In this document: positions 10,801 through 17,413 of the stretch, one piece after another
Layout: each line of letters starts with the position of its first letter
Numbering within the stretch: the first letter of the stretch is position 1
DNA from: Candidatus Peregrinibacteria bacterium
GTDB lineage: Bacteria; Patescibacteriota; Gracilibacteria; UBA1369; LOWO2-01-FULL-3
Length of the DNA: 32,579 nucleotides
Assembly (NCBI GenBank): GCA_014729275.1
Contig: WJKE01000037.1
Location: 1-32,579 of the forward strand
Reading direction: 5' to 3'
Notes under the pieces: model-generated
What the model was told of the DNA's origin: nothing
Database searches by the model: none
Seen by the model: the letters and a program-made list of their open reading frames with translations, nothing else
Made by a program: the position numbers and the translations under genes

Positions 10801-13800
10801 GCATACTTCTCCGTGCTTTGCTTATGCAGTTCCGCTTCAGGCTTTGGGGGCTTGTCCGGATATTGTTGGCCCGATTAATGACGCTGTTGCAAAGGCAAAG
10901 GAATCAGTTATAAGCCCGGATATTGGTATGGCTACTGTTGTTTCTGATGGTGATACTAGCGGTTCAAACAGTTTTTCTTATTCTGATCCTTCTGTGCCAA
11001 TTTCTGCGGCTGGTGATGTGAATATAAAAGTGCCCGGGTTCCCGAGTGTAATTACAGACTGGCTGGATAATCAAACAGATGAAATTTTCAATAAGTTGCT
11101 GGATTTGCCTGATATTTATTTTATCTATCCTGATGTAAGTACACTAATTAGTGATCACGCGGTTGCGGCAGGGAATTTTCAGGAGATTGTTGGTGTGCAT
11201 GACTTTTTGCGAGCTGTAAACAGTATGCCACTTGTGCAGATTGAAGGAAAAGAGATCCCAATAAAAATTCCTGCAATTTCTGAGGCTGAAATTACCAAAT
11301 GGAAACGTCAAGCTGAGCTTTGGCTTGAATATGAACAACATCAATTAGATAAAATTGAACAATATTGGACCTGTGATATTTCTGAGGAAAGAAGAACTGT
11401 TTGTGATCTTGTGACATTGAAAATGAGTGACTTTATGCTGTCTGTGCAAAAAATTATGGATAGGTTGGATTTTATTGCCAATTTACCACGTGATATTTTG
11501 GACTGGCGCACTGCTGAATCGAAATATGCGACTCAAATTATTTGTTATCTGGATGCGATTATTAATTATACTGGCGGATATATTAAGCGTCAGCAAAAAG
11601 TGGTTGAATCATGGATTAAGGCTGGTGAGGATGCGATTAGAATTGTGAGGAATTGGAAGGTTTTACTTGATCTTAGCGCAGAGTATCAGGCTTCTTGTGA
11701 TGAGTGTAAAACTGATAGATTTGGGGATCTTGGGTTGCTTTTAAATTTGTTTGTAGCTATTCCCGAGCCACCAATTATACCTTTCCCTAAATGGCCGGAT
11801 ATTGTGTTTGATGTTTCTCAGGTGCGTGCTGGTGTACGTATTGTTTGGCCGGATGTAACTTTTAAGCCTGAGCCAATTGCATTGCCTGATCTGCCTGTGA
11901 TTACTCTACCCGAAAATATGCCTCTTGGTATTGAGGGGCTTGAAATAAATATTCCCGGACTTTTTGAAGGACTTGATCTTCCTGAATGGCTTTTAAACTT
12001 CCCTGATTTCAGGCTTCCTTTAACTTTGCCTGATCTACCTCCTCTACCCCTTCCTCAATTACCAGATTTGCCTCGTCCACCAAAAATTCCTTCAATTCCA
12101 AATGTGGTTGCGGAGTTAGCGGTAAATCTTAAACCAATATTTAAAATACTTTGCTTGATTAAGAAAGGTCTTATCCCAATTCCGGAGGGAAGCCTTGCCA
12201 CTGAAATTGAGACCCTTACCCAGCCGACTGTGCAGGCAACTTTGCCTTTTGTAAAAGAGCTTGGAATTCAACTGCCGGGTATTGAATATTCTTACGCAAA
12301 ACAAATAAAGGTAGTGGCTAAACTAAATTTTGGAATTAATACCGATTTTGTTTATTTAGCGGCAAAGGCTGCTTCGATGGCTTACAATACCGCAGTGGAA
12401 AATGTGATTAATGGTATTAATAATTTTACCTCTTATCCTTTGCAGCAGGTTGTTGATAACCTTGTGAACTATGTGCTTGAAGAAGTTAAAAAAGCAGAGA
12501 GTGCTGCTATTGATGCCGCTCAAAGCTCAGCAGAAACAGTTTCTGAAACTGTTGAAGATACAAATGAAGAACTTAATGATGAGCTTGGGCTTTACTTTGA
12601 AGATCATTTTGATGAATTAAATAAAACTATTAGCCAGTATGCTGATCAAATGAAAGAATTTGAGCAGGCGGAAGACTACTACATTACTGCCACACAGGAA
12701 ATTCTGGATCCTTCTGATCCAATACTAAATAGATCTTTATCACAGATTGATACAAGTTTAAGTGAAAGTGATTTTACAGATTATCCGGAACTACAAAACC
12801 TTGTAGCAATGCGAGATTCTTTAATTGCATACACCCAGGATATTAGCGATCAATCTCAATTGCTTGAATCTATTAATGACTACCAGGAATTTACGCGTGT
12901 ACTGGTTGAAAATGATAATCATTTTAGGCCAGTTGCCCAGGTTTATGATGATAGCAGCGAAGAAATTGAAACTTCTACACAAGAAATTGAACTTATGCCT
13001 GAGCTTGAGGATGAAGCTCACGATTACCTGGCCTCTAATATTGATCTTCCCGGAGATCTTCCTTCAGTTTCACAGGATGAAGCGGCTTTAGCAAAAGGAT
13101 TCTACATAGCAATTGATGGAAACAGCGAGAATATTTTAAACTATACTGATGAATTGGATAAGAATATAAAAATTGTTTACAGCGATGCGGACCAGGACAA
13201 TGATCAGGATATTATTTTCTCTATGGGTAATGGTGTTTATTTTAAGGAGAACTATACTTTCTCACCTGAAGAGGAGAAAGGGACATTTATTACCAGCTTG
13301 ACCAATAATTCTGTTAGTGATTATGCCCTTAGCCAGGCTGTGAGTGGCTTAATTTCACCCTTTGAAAATCATAATAGTGCCCAGCTTCAGTGGAATGAGG
13401 TTAAAGGAGCGGTTGCTTACGAAATTCTTATTAAAGATTCCATGTACGATGATGACGATGAGGCTGTGCGTCAAATTTTTGCTTTGTCATACCCTTTGGA
13501 TAACCCCTTGGTCGAAGATTTTATTGATGAAGATGAAGTTATTGTTCTTAGCACACCCGATCTTCCCCGAATAAGTTTGGAAATTGAAAATGCAAATTAT
13601 TTTGTTGAAATTTATGCTTTGGATGAAAACTCTAACAGATCTCTTCCTTCAAATGTTTCAACTCTTTCACCACAAATTTGTGCGGATAAAGATGCTCCCC
13701 TGCCGGTTATAAGTGATACTGAACTTGAGCTTCCAATATTTAAAACTTTAGATCTTTATGCTGGCAACTCTTTTGATATCAGTGGAGATATTAGTTCTTA

Positions 13801-16111
13801 CTGGCTTACTGAAGAAAGCACGGGCCGTGAACTTTGGAGTGATCTAAATCTTACACAAGACTCAGATGGCGATGGATCCCCTTCGAATGATAGGGATAAT
13901 CCTAATTTTAAGATTGGTCCTTATGAAAATGAAGAGGATATTGGGATGAAAGAATTTACTCTTCATGTGATGGATCAGAGTAATAATGAATCGACTCAAA
14001 AGATTTATGTGAATGTTTATCCGCCTAAGATATATCTATATGAAAGTTTGGCAATGAGTTTGGAGGCACTTGGAGAAGTTGATCCAAAACTAAATAATAT
14101 TCCTTTCTCAATTATAAGAAAACGTTATGTTGATCAGGTGTTTGGTGGAAGTATTAAAAAAGTTTTGGAAGTTGAAAAAATTGTTACTCCTTCAATAGGC
14201 CTAAAAGAAAAATACTATACTGATTCAAATGGCGGATATCAGGTTTCAGACTTTAATCTGGATGATATTATTGAAGTTAAAGATAGTGAGGGAAATATTT
14301 TGGCTGAAATTGATCCTGAAACCGGTAATATTGGTGCTTTGGCGGATGGATACTCAACGCAGGTAGTGGGAGCAAGTGTGCCAGATAATCCAACTCAAAT
14401 TTTAATTGTTGATTCTGAGGGTAATGTAATGGCTGTGGTTCAATTAGTAGCGGATCCAAGCATAGAGATAAGCGTGTTTGATGAAATTAATTTTGAAAAT
14501 TCTTCTTTAGAGTTTAATGGGGTTAATGTTAATGACATAAATATTGAAGATGAATTTATTATAAGTACTTTCTCAATGGATCATCCAAATTATCCGGGAA
14601 GTGCGGTAATTAAGTATGTAAATGAAAATAAGCAGATCTTACTTCTTGATACTTCCGGTAATTTGATCTCGCTTGATAATAGAATAAGCTTCTCTCAAAA
14701 AAATAATGATTATTTAAATGATCCTCTTATTATAGACATAATGTTTAATAGCGGAAAAATTGCGGAGGTGCTTGTATCTCCTTATCCTTATTCCCCTTCT
14801 GAAGAAGATGACGCAATTATTTTCGGTCAGTCCAATGCTGAAATTGTGGGGCCGGATGATCTTCCAAAAAATATTGCTTCCTTCCCAAAAAATTCTGACT
14901 TTTATGGTTTGAGTGATGAAATGGATGTAGTAGATGTTGATGAAGCTTTAAAGGATGATGTTCGTGATTATTATGAAAAAGGTATTATTGCGGGTAGAGA
15001 AACTGAGGATGGCTTAGTTATTGATCCTCTTCAAAAAATTACCAGGGCCGAATATATTAGAACTGTTCTTGGAATGCTTTGTATTGTGCCGCGTCCCGAA
15101 GCTTATCAGCCTTATTCTCAACAGGAATCTCGTGGTGGATTTACGGATCTTTTCTATTCTGAAGATCAGTTAAGCTGGTTCTACCCAATTGTAAAGGAGG
15201 CGGATCTTCGTGGAATAGTATTTGGGTATTTTGGTGAAATAAGCCCGGAAGGTCAGACACCATTTAAACCGGATGATTATATTACGCGGGCTGAGGCTGC
15301 AAAAGTTATTTTAGAGGTACTAGAAATGCTAAACGTAATAGATTTGAGCGGTATTCAGGTCCTTGCGCCATGGTATCTACAATTTATTAGCGTGGCTCAA
15401 AATTTAACTCCTTACCTGGTGAATAATGAAGAGCTTAAAAATTACTACATTTTGAGACCGGAAGAAGCGGTTAGGCCAAATACCGAGATGAACAGGCGGG
15501 ATTTAATTATTATGACCCAAAGAGTGCTTAATGTTTATGACTGTTATAATGCTGACAGTGATGATGATGGCATGAGTGATTATTGTGAGTCTTTGTATGG
15601 GCTTGAAGATGCCAACGAAGACTTTGATAATGATGGGCTTAGTAATGCGTATGAGTGTAATAATGATCTGGATCCAACTGATAAAGATAGTGATGATGGT
15701 GGAAGCAGTGATGGTGAAGAAATTGAGAATGGAACTAATCCAAACGATTCACTTGATGATAATAAAGATAGTGATGGGGATGGAATAAGTGATGTGCTAG
15801 AAACCGAGGTTTATCTTACTGATCCTTTGAATGCGGATAGTGATGGTGGCGGAGTAAGCGATGGAGATGAATTAAACAATTTTACTGATCCACTTGATTC
15901 TGATGATGATAGTGAAACCGGTGAGGCAGAAGCTGATAGCGGTATATTTATTCAGCCGGGAGAATGTGTTAGCTGCCCATGCCCTGCAACTTTACATCAC
16001 AAAGCAGATCTACTTCCCGAAGATATTGTGTTTACAGTTATATCTACTTATGATGAAAAACATTTCTTCTCTAAGAGTGAAGAAGTTATTATTAATATAC
16101 CAAATGAATAA
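1826..16111 (+). CDS. Giant secreted multidomain surface protein (4761 aa) with C25-like, PDZ-like, Big_1/Ig-like, FG-GAP/VCBS, DUF11-like, Cys/Pro-rich, SLH and TSP3-like segments
   Basis: Single uninterrupted ORF ending in TAA. Signal peptide MQLKNGFIQRRIVTPFILFVLLFTQILPFPVAHA. Domain motifs are listed as separate features and findings. Confidence 0.95.
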   Translation: MQLKNGFIQRRIVTPFILFVLLFTQILPFPVAHALSFNFSETASAQSRDLNEVYDLVTLVVDTDLESDSTNYAGFRALYPSLNADTLSDRVIRYAEDISENYDYTDTKILFYNSNTDTPQDLASALENLYLNGEGSRNNRLSGVVLIGDIPLPVVNKNGNTFVSLFPYTDFRDKAYIYNSETISFEQNPSNVLPLPEIWHGIMRAPSNTTEGRNELAEFFDKNHLYYQGEEEFTESDKRIFFGDLKTEEESMNSDIYSRYLDYLNAAEDLAYFRYNKYWAKQLNADTVSDLDIDPPTPEGASVLESIQSDDFLGNVPDIYTKQMIDNALLPYYSVFTKYLSNLNDWTENTGRYSLSEADNVPALISMKDEYARYYLKEVNNAIEAATNDIVDRIQQPLPILEYSELSGSFGNGTQFNKSVSLDSTLPFVPSTLGATVNKILFRFNYYNEVSDKLYIKGVDADILESPKQCSTYLGSTKDEYFDADGNYNPLAISQGLYSVLTNSVRQNDSSTAIPVHTVGVNTRLISATEAQALAGVNESGALVEANNEYGIPAFYPNPISTASNKYNNVMADRLQEGDLIVSVNGNEIGALLSFDQAIEKAYKDAVTLLSAADDKDSDTMNSFPYEYIHYAPKGLMGGKPKVIAGNVGIEFYRNGVKQETNFEFSVNRDGLTTDQDPQGSPEIYILFSRVGFPATFNFNNYDFDRDTEGAMFTLYDTRENRDDVDNFNGYNRDGYDNSAGCTVTNTQSEEDRCFEMLASMPVLDPAGSMAPVTSTDGSVDFDFPEGYAFEDIDEVYFDSCYAGLPSLDADSNQYSNYLYSLDPSTLAPFFPVYNEDIYAQKLKDIGIFIADADKATHTDEASNIDMSIDASQIILNDIGPAVSLKEFSDRYGLFDGIDNDGDGIVENDLDEANPIYGIPSSNIPQIGRKLLSYEYKFILPKELKGYSNGDFSETYNYDFDLILDVKPIPYKDTEISSKILHNEPTNHTITQQILSMSAFSLPIDNPRYVAFQTEPANPNRPGEIEKIIYPNTFDSPGFAQLEADLYSLANRIAVMPGAYKIFGENANKTDYSLTEISEEIASEYLLPVVRGQADMKAANGSLKTATTEKIIDAISWNSSNIDEKHEYVLKHFLNSEEDAFINESNGYEAAYLVFNGNDDYFDLNFNKDIPEESGNAFDPLTIVSEEAVDGEAVDGDAVDGDEPDSQEDSGVSYVGSQEYEFVWLDQFMAEAGEFVDGFTTIPEFENSCGYVDLQSGDNAAIETPDEVLLNQTVGSLSLSADKTFVSTGGSEILVRVESFDENQSPIADSGGELIELKIDSGADTLQFIDSSSKALIDGTTTFELISTENSGEATLYAENLEGVKSNSITISTSDNFGQIRTFSYYVADDFTEEFEEINEIFGFDEDEAEDVSSEESGAEADDMTDEEIIEEVFDTAVDEGLFDEGDEGEGAGLGDAGEGEGEGEDDSAKDITELILIQDLSDVDEVTVDILDDLLLYGVNGYRVLTDEELDLALNSGLAFSVETGVEASDSGDAEDRVNQNIYTYDGAGNVVLLTSRRVSEEELIEIEEETKEKILRDKEEELEEIIESEDEQGAEDAEEAEDGASTDDASSSWQDYYLNKEYYNKYLESSDMMSNGNRMYAEIMSDRMLALIPDSENPFIDAETNPDSIYVIEETDEIIADGESLMKISLQLFDENGNPDQRDGLQVRFSVSDPSKAQYVIFENGNIAETQDGEAVVYIRAGTKATNVTINAEVIGGGYPIISQEIYLMPGEPAEIEIEADSTVLVANNQSKTTLSFTMKDQYGNIAENSFNQLAIFLDEGVHASPSADINTSLLGTQIGTFNGKADLEIFAEDKEASINIFAVVLDYELERKMNEVGSDTHLIDFTEFTRSSIKIDIIDEEDLTLKLTNLDGRIRSELLYKGARLTNYSGPIEFISEDDNLLRFIDSQGRQVKSLEKNMNEGYLSESNARTAPVNRAGEARVTVRVPGFINEMIFINIPPGEASQIELSASDSIIYSDSEVSIEAVLKDEFGNTVSTDDSSIILFDPSSATEDLVEFTSAQSVKVNDGKSVIALKGTGLSGKLNLTASSDNIPDATISLDIKKRMNSEDVEEISPSALYVSLLGGAFGNTLIENNLAQSFLNNGKAQAVSSFSAYDTGSKILMNMDGHGVINYLADELSIEVSSFGDFPMLNIKNGNTGDNVADIVISLDYGNLTLLEDDDEIEDGGIYVKKVSDTDSSISARKQGDEIIFEKNEENLFVVSDKGLITLNDSSLELDVIREDDNIFYNDFSLVVRDRGEILALITFKAEESDLGVDNGFIVVNESGNYDIVPSLSRTSSNEAFGFKILDNENDIEEIHSPSIDYQSGYGFEGNNKHMLFFAAGNSVGESNKPYASEAMVIFGDPMVRLEVEGIVGLVSGLSGFTKDVGKPIFFGPEPIDYMVKLDFNNDGGEDLLLIYEDGLVRLLENELGNSKYYDKGYILKIVNKVLSASRIDFNGDGFDDLLIGTDEPCAGGEKPISLFINTNGSFERESFNPDVTGQVYEMKSTDLNLDSCEDLVTSDSASDIRMFYNQVNDGVCQGVSENFADSWNFGLNIDSTVNASESLFVNYSGMDSSNASVVMDFMLPDTDLPQDDESVQDAADFQESLFNNPNIANLTAPAQTVKKNFSFINIKESSALEMSSRMANDINGSTIEAGDTIEYTIVLRNTSSSSINDLKLSDLTPPTMTLLESSVKCLDQVCNDNFEWLDSGMGLRSKVLSGISVPANGIRTILYQMTINEVPKINFDLGTNFDAYPAADDPYPDVLVKREVNPDGVIQYIYSLNRLLDNGITDYSNELWTVEPSDTAALSEELDIFDANASDSEIQEELQNLINQQNQDSNFDGLPDTWGNSSGATFTEAADQIANAIQSATSLLRCGGGGCFPIPYNYAFFAPDGATPGIAAFAAGTPNFPFFSFLYPSSAPSTFRLYVSPTLTGGLGTAVCAGPSVGHTSPCFAYAVPLQALGACPDIVGPINDAVAKAKESVISPDIGMATVVSDGDTSGSNSFSYSDPSVPISAAGDVNIKVPGFPSVITDWLDNQTDEIFNKLLDLPDIYFIYPDVSTLISDHAVAAGNFQEIVGVHDFLRAVNSMPLVQIEGKEIPIKIPAISEAEITKWKRQAELWLEYEQHQLDKIEQYWTCDISEERRTVCDLVTLKMSDFMLSVQKIMDRLDFIANLPRDILDWRTAESKYATQIICYLDAIINYTGGYIKRQQKVVESWIKAGEDAIRIVRNWKVLLDLSAEYQASCDECKTDRFGDLGLLLNLFVAIPEPPIIPFPKWPDIVFDVSQVRAGVRIVWPDVTFKPEPIALPDLPVITLPENMPLGIEGLEINIPGLFEGLDLPEWLLNFPDFRLPLTLPDLPPLPLPQLPDLPRPPKIPSIPNVVAELAVNLKPIFKILCLIKKGLIPIPEGSLATEIETLTQPTVQATLPFVKELGIQLPGIEYSYAKQIKVVAKLNFGINTDFVYLAAKAASMAYNTAVENVINGINNFTSYPLQQVVDNLVNYVLEEVKKAESAAIDAAQSSAETVSETVEDTNEELNDELGLYFEDHFDELNKTISQYADQMKEFEQAEDYYITATQEILDPSDPILNRSLSQIDTSLSESDFTDYPELQNLVAMRDSLIAYTQDISDQSQLLESINDYQEFTRVLVENDNHFRPVAQVYDDSSEEIETSTQEIELMPELEDEAHDYLASNIDLPGDLPSVSQDEAALAKGFYIAIDGNSENILNYTDELDKNIKIVYSDADQDNDQDIIFSMGNGVYFKENYTFSPEEEKGTFITSLTNNSVSDYALSQAVSGLISPFENHNSAQLQWNEVKGAVAYEILIKDSMYDDDDEAVRQIFALSYPLDNPLVEDFIDEDEVIVLSTPDLPRISLEIENANYFVEIYALDENSNRSLPSNVSTLSPQICADKDAPLPVISDTELELPIFKTLDLYAGNSFDISGDISSYWLTEESTGRELWSDLNLTQDSDGDGSPSNDRDNPNFKIGPYENEEDIGMKEFTLHVMDQSNNESTQKIYVNVYPPKIYLYESLAMSLEALGEVDPKLNNIPFSIIRKRYVDQVFGGSIKKVLEVEKIVTPSIGLKEKYYTDSNGGYQVSDFNLDDIIEVKDSEGNILAEIDPETGNIGALADGYSTQVVGASVPDNPTQILIVDSEGNVMAVVQLVADPSIEISVFDEINFENSSLEFNGVNVNDINIEDEFIISTFSMDHPNYPGSAVIKYVNENKQILLLDTSGNLISLDNRISFSQKNNDYLNDPLIIDIMFNSGKIAEVLVSPYPYSPSEEDDAIIFGQSNAEIVGPDDLPKNIASFPKNSDFYGLSDEMDVVDVDEALKDDVRDYYEKGIIAGRETEDGLVIDPLQKITRAEYIRTVLGMLCIVPRPEAYQPYSQQESRGGFTDLFYSEDQLSWFYPIVKEADLRGIVFGYFGEISPEGQTPFKPDDYITRAEAAKVILEVLEMLNVIDLSGIQVLAPWYLQFISVAQNLTPYLVNNEELKNYYILRPEEAVRPNTEMNRRDLIIMTQRVLNVYDCYNADSDDDGMSDYCESLYGLEDANEDFDNDGLSNAYECNNDLDPTDKDSDDGGSSDGEEIENGTNPNDSLDDNKDSDGDGISDVLETEVYLTDPLNADSDGGGVSDGDELNNFTDPLDSDDDSETGEAEADSGIFIQPGECVSCPCPATLHHKADLLPEDIVFTVISTYDEKHFFSKSEEVIINIPNE
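1960..2620 (+). other. Peptidase C25 (gingipain)-like N-terminal domain within the giant protein
   Basis: VTLVVDTDL...KILFYNSNTDTPQDLASALENLYLNGEGSRNNRLSGVVLIGDIPLPVV...LFPYTDFRDKAYIYN...PEIWHGIMRAPSNTTEGRNELAEFFDKNHLYYQGEE resembles the C25 order LLVGD..iP / sDryY / GR.pa / dKi.nYE. Confidence 0.5.
3430..3835 (+). other. PDZ-like domain with an insertion, within the giant protein
   Basis: ADRLQEGDLIVSVNGNEIGALLSFDQAIEKAYKDAV ... GNVGIEFYRNGVKQETNFEFSV is PDZ-like (GD.I..vNG..i.....f..ai ... v...RnG....). Confidence 0.55.
5384..5428 (+). repeat. Three tandem 15-bp units within the giant ORF
   Basis: GAAGCTGTCGATGGT, GAAGCTGTCGATGGT, GATGCTGTCGATGGT, encoding EAVDG-EAVDG-DAVDG. Confidence 0.9.
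5640..8135 (+). other. Series of Big_1/invasin-like Ig-fold domains within the giant protein
   Basis: Repeated pattern such as VGSLSLSADKTFVSTGGSEILVRVESFDENQSP, DEIIADGESLMKISLQLFDENGNPDQRDGLQVRFSV, STVLVANNQSKTTLSFTMKDQYGNIAENSF, SASDSIIYSDSEVSIEAVLKDEFGNTV. Confidence 0.65.
9150..9365 (+). other. FG-GAP/VCBS-like Ca-binding repeats within the giant protein
   Basis: VKLDFNNDGGEDLLLIYEDG and SRIDFNGDGFDDLLIGTDEP; a further copy DADQDNDQDIIFSMGNGVYFKEN near 13185-13250. Confidence 0.65.
9860..10160 (+). other. DUF11-like domain within the giant protein
   Basis: NDINGSTIEAGDTIEYTIVLRNTSSSSINDLKLSDLTPPTMTLLESSV matches the usual DUF11 pattern (v..GdtitYti.v.N.g......v.v.D.lP..l). Confidence 0.65.
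14920..15534 (+). other. SLH (S-layer homology) domains, two clear and one weaker, near the giant C-terminus
   Basis: DVRDYYEKGIIAGRETEDGLVIDPLQKITRAEYIRTVLGM; GGFTDLFYSEDQLSWFYPIVKEADLRGIVFGYFGEISPEGQTPFKPDDYITRAEAAKVILEVLE; third weaker unit ...RPNTEMNRRDLIIMTQRVL. Confidence 0.85.
15541..15910 (+). other. Thrombospondin type-3-like acidic Ca-binding repeats
   Basis: NADSDDDGMSDYCESLYGLEDANEDFDNDGLSNAYECNNDLDPTDKDSDDGGSSDGEEIENGTNPND...DSDGDGISDVLETEVYLTDPLNADSDGGGVSDGDELNNFTDPLDSDDD. Confidence 0.85.
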
Positions 16112-16115
16112 TCCT

Positions 16116-16703
16116 ATGAAAAAAATTATTGCGTTTATAATAGCTTTTAGCATTTGTATGCCGGTGTTTGCCCAGGATATGGATGCGGTTTTGGAGGATT
16201 TTAAGGAAAACCTTGAGCCACTGATTTCTCAGAGAGATGTTTCTTACTGTGAACAAACAATGACTCCTCTATTCGATGGCGAGACTTTAGCTTTCCTGCA
16301 GTTTTTGGAAACTCATTTTCAAAATAAAAGTTCTAATTCTTCTCTAACAAATATTGCTTTGGCACGGTTTAAAGATTATAAGGCCAGCATCCGTTCTTAC
16401 ATCCAAGAGGCGGTTCCTAATGCTTCCGGGACAGATGATGTAACACTTTCTTTAGATGAGTTTTATTCCTATTCAAAATGCATGGAATTGGCTGATTCTT
16501 ATATTGCACTGGCAAAAGAGAAGATGATTTCTCATATTCAAAATACGAATTATCAGAAAAAAACCACAGCCATTGTTGAAAAATATCAATCAATTAATGA
16601 TGGTTTGCGTGATCTAAATTTTAAAATGGCTGAGCTTTATGCTTATTTTGTAACCTTTAAAAATAAGCTGCCGTTTTTTGTAACAAATTGTATAACAGGT
16701 TAA
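16116..16703 (+). CDS. Small secreted Cys-containing helical protein of unknown function (P1)
   Basis: Real start most likely MKKIIAFIIAFSICMPVFAQ at 16116 (track start 15894 overlaps the giant ORF). Signal peptide; TAA stop directly abuts the next ATG. Confidence 0.85.
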   Translation: MKKIIAFIIAFSICMPVFAQDMDAVLEDFKENLEPLISQRDVSYCEQTMTPLFDGETLAFLQFLETHFQNKSSNSSLTNIALARFKDYKASIRSYIQEAVPNASGTDDVTLSLDEFYSYSKCMELADSYIALAKEKMISHIQNTNYQKKTTAIVEKYQSINDGLRDLNFKMAELYAYFVTFKNKLPFFVTNCITG

Positions 16704-17411
16704 ATGAAGTACTTTAAGCCCCTAACAATTGGATTATTGAGTAGCGCAATTGCGTTTGTGTTTATATATGGGGGCTATACTATTTTTGCTCAGGAAAATG
16801 AAGAGGCGCCTAATCCCGCTTTTGAGGAATTTACGGATCCAAGTCGTGAATTTGTTCATATAAAAATCTCTTATCATGAGGCGATGAATGATTTTTTTAA
16901 TGCCAAGATTGAGGAGATGGTTTCTATTTTGGAGAATCCTGCCTTTTATAAGGATAAGTCTTCAATGGCCAGGCTAAATGCTCCGACTGATGAGGAGGAG
17001 TGCAAAGAGGATAATTTGAGCACTTATTGTGTGTCCATGCAGGGGCTTGAAATGTTTTTGGCTTATGTTGAGACCCTGGAAATTGTTAGAGGGCAATTAA
17101 TTTCAGATATGGAAAACGAAACTGAATGGATCTGGCTTTATGATGATGAACTTGAGTCAATGGACTCTTTGCTGATGGCTCATGCCAGAAAAAATCAGCT
17201 TATAGATGAAGAAATTTCCAAGGCGCAGCAGGTACTTGAGGCTACACTGGGTGCCTATAATGAATTTCGATTAGCATATCCAATGCATATAAAGTATGAA
17301 AATATTATTTCGGATTTGAGAAAATACCGAAAGGCTCTGGAAATAATGCGGGAAGATATTGCAAGATTCCCGGGTAAATTTATTGATGCCAGTAGCGCAA
17401 CGTGCGAATAA
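16704..17411 (+). CDS. Small secreted Cys-containing helical protein of unknown function (P2)
   Basis: 235 aa. N-terminal hydrophobic segment ending IFAQENEEA; terminal ...SSATCE. Starts immediately after the P1 stop. Confidence 0.85.
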   Translation: MKYFKPLTIGLLSSAIAFVFIYGGYTIFAQENEEAPNPAFEEFTDPSREFVHIKISYHEAMNDFFNAKIEEMVSILENPAFYKDKSSMARLNAPTDEEECKEDNLSTYCVSMQGLEMFLAYVETLEIVRGQLISDMENETEWIWLYDDELESMDSLLMAHARKNQLIDEEISKAQQVLEATLGAYNEFRLAYPMHIKYENIISDLRKYRKALEIMREDIARFPGKFIDASSATCE

Positions 17412-17413
17412 TT

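Noticed and set aside
1826-16111. Recoded UGA=Gly (genetic code 25)
   Set aside because: The 14.3-kb ORF and other genes are open under the standard code with glycine as GGN, so no recoding is needed.
15894-16115. Track start of the 269-aa ORF overlapping the end of the giant gene
   Set aside because: The segment before 16116 is out-of-frame translation of the TSP3 region; MKKIIAFIIAFSICMPVFAQ at 16116 is a clear signal peptide start.
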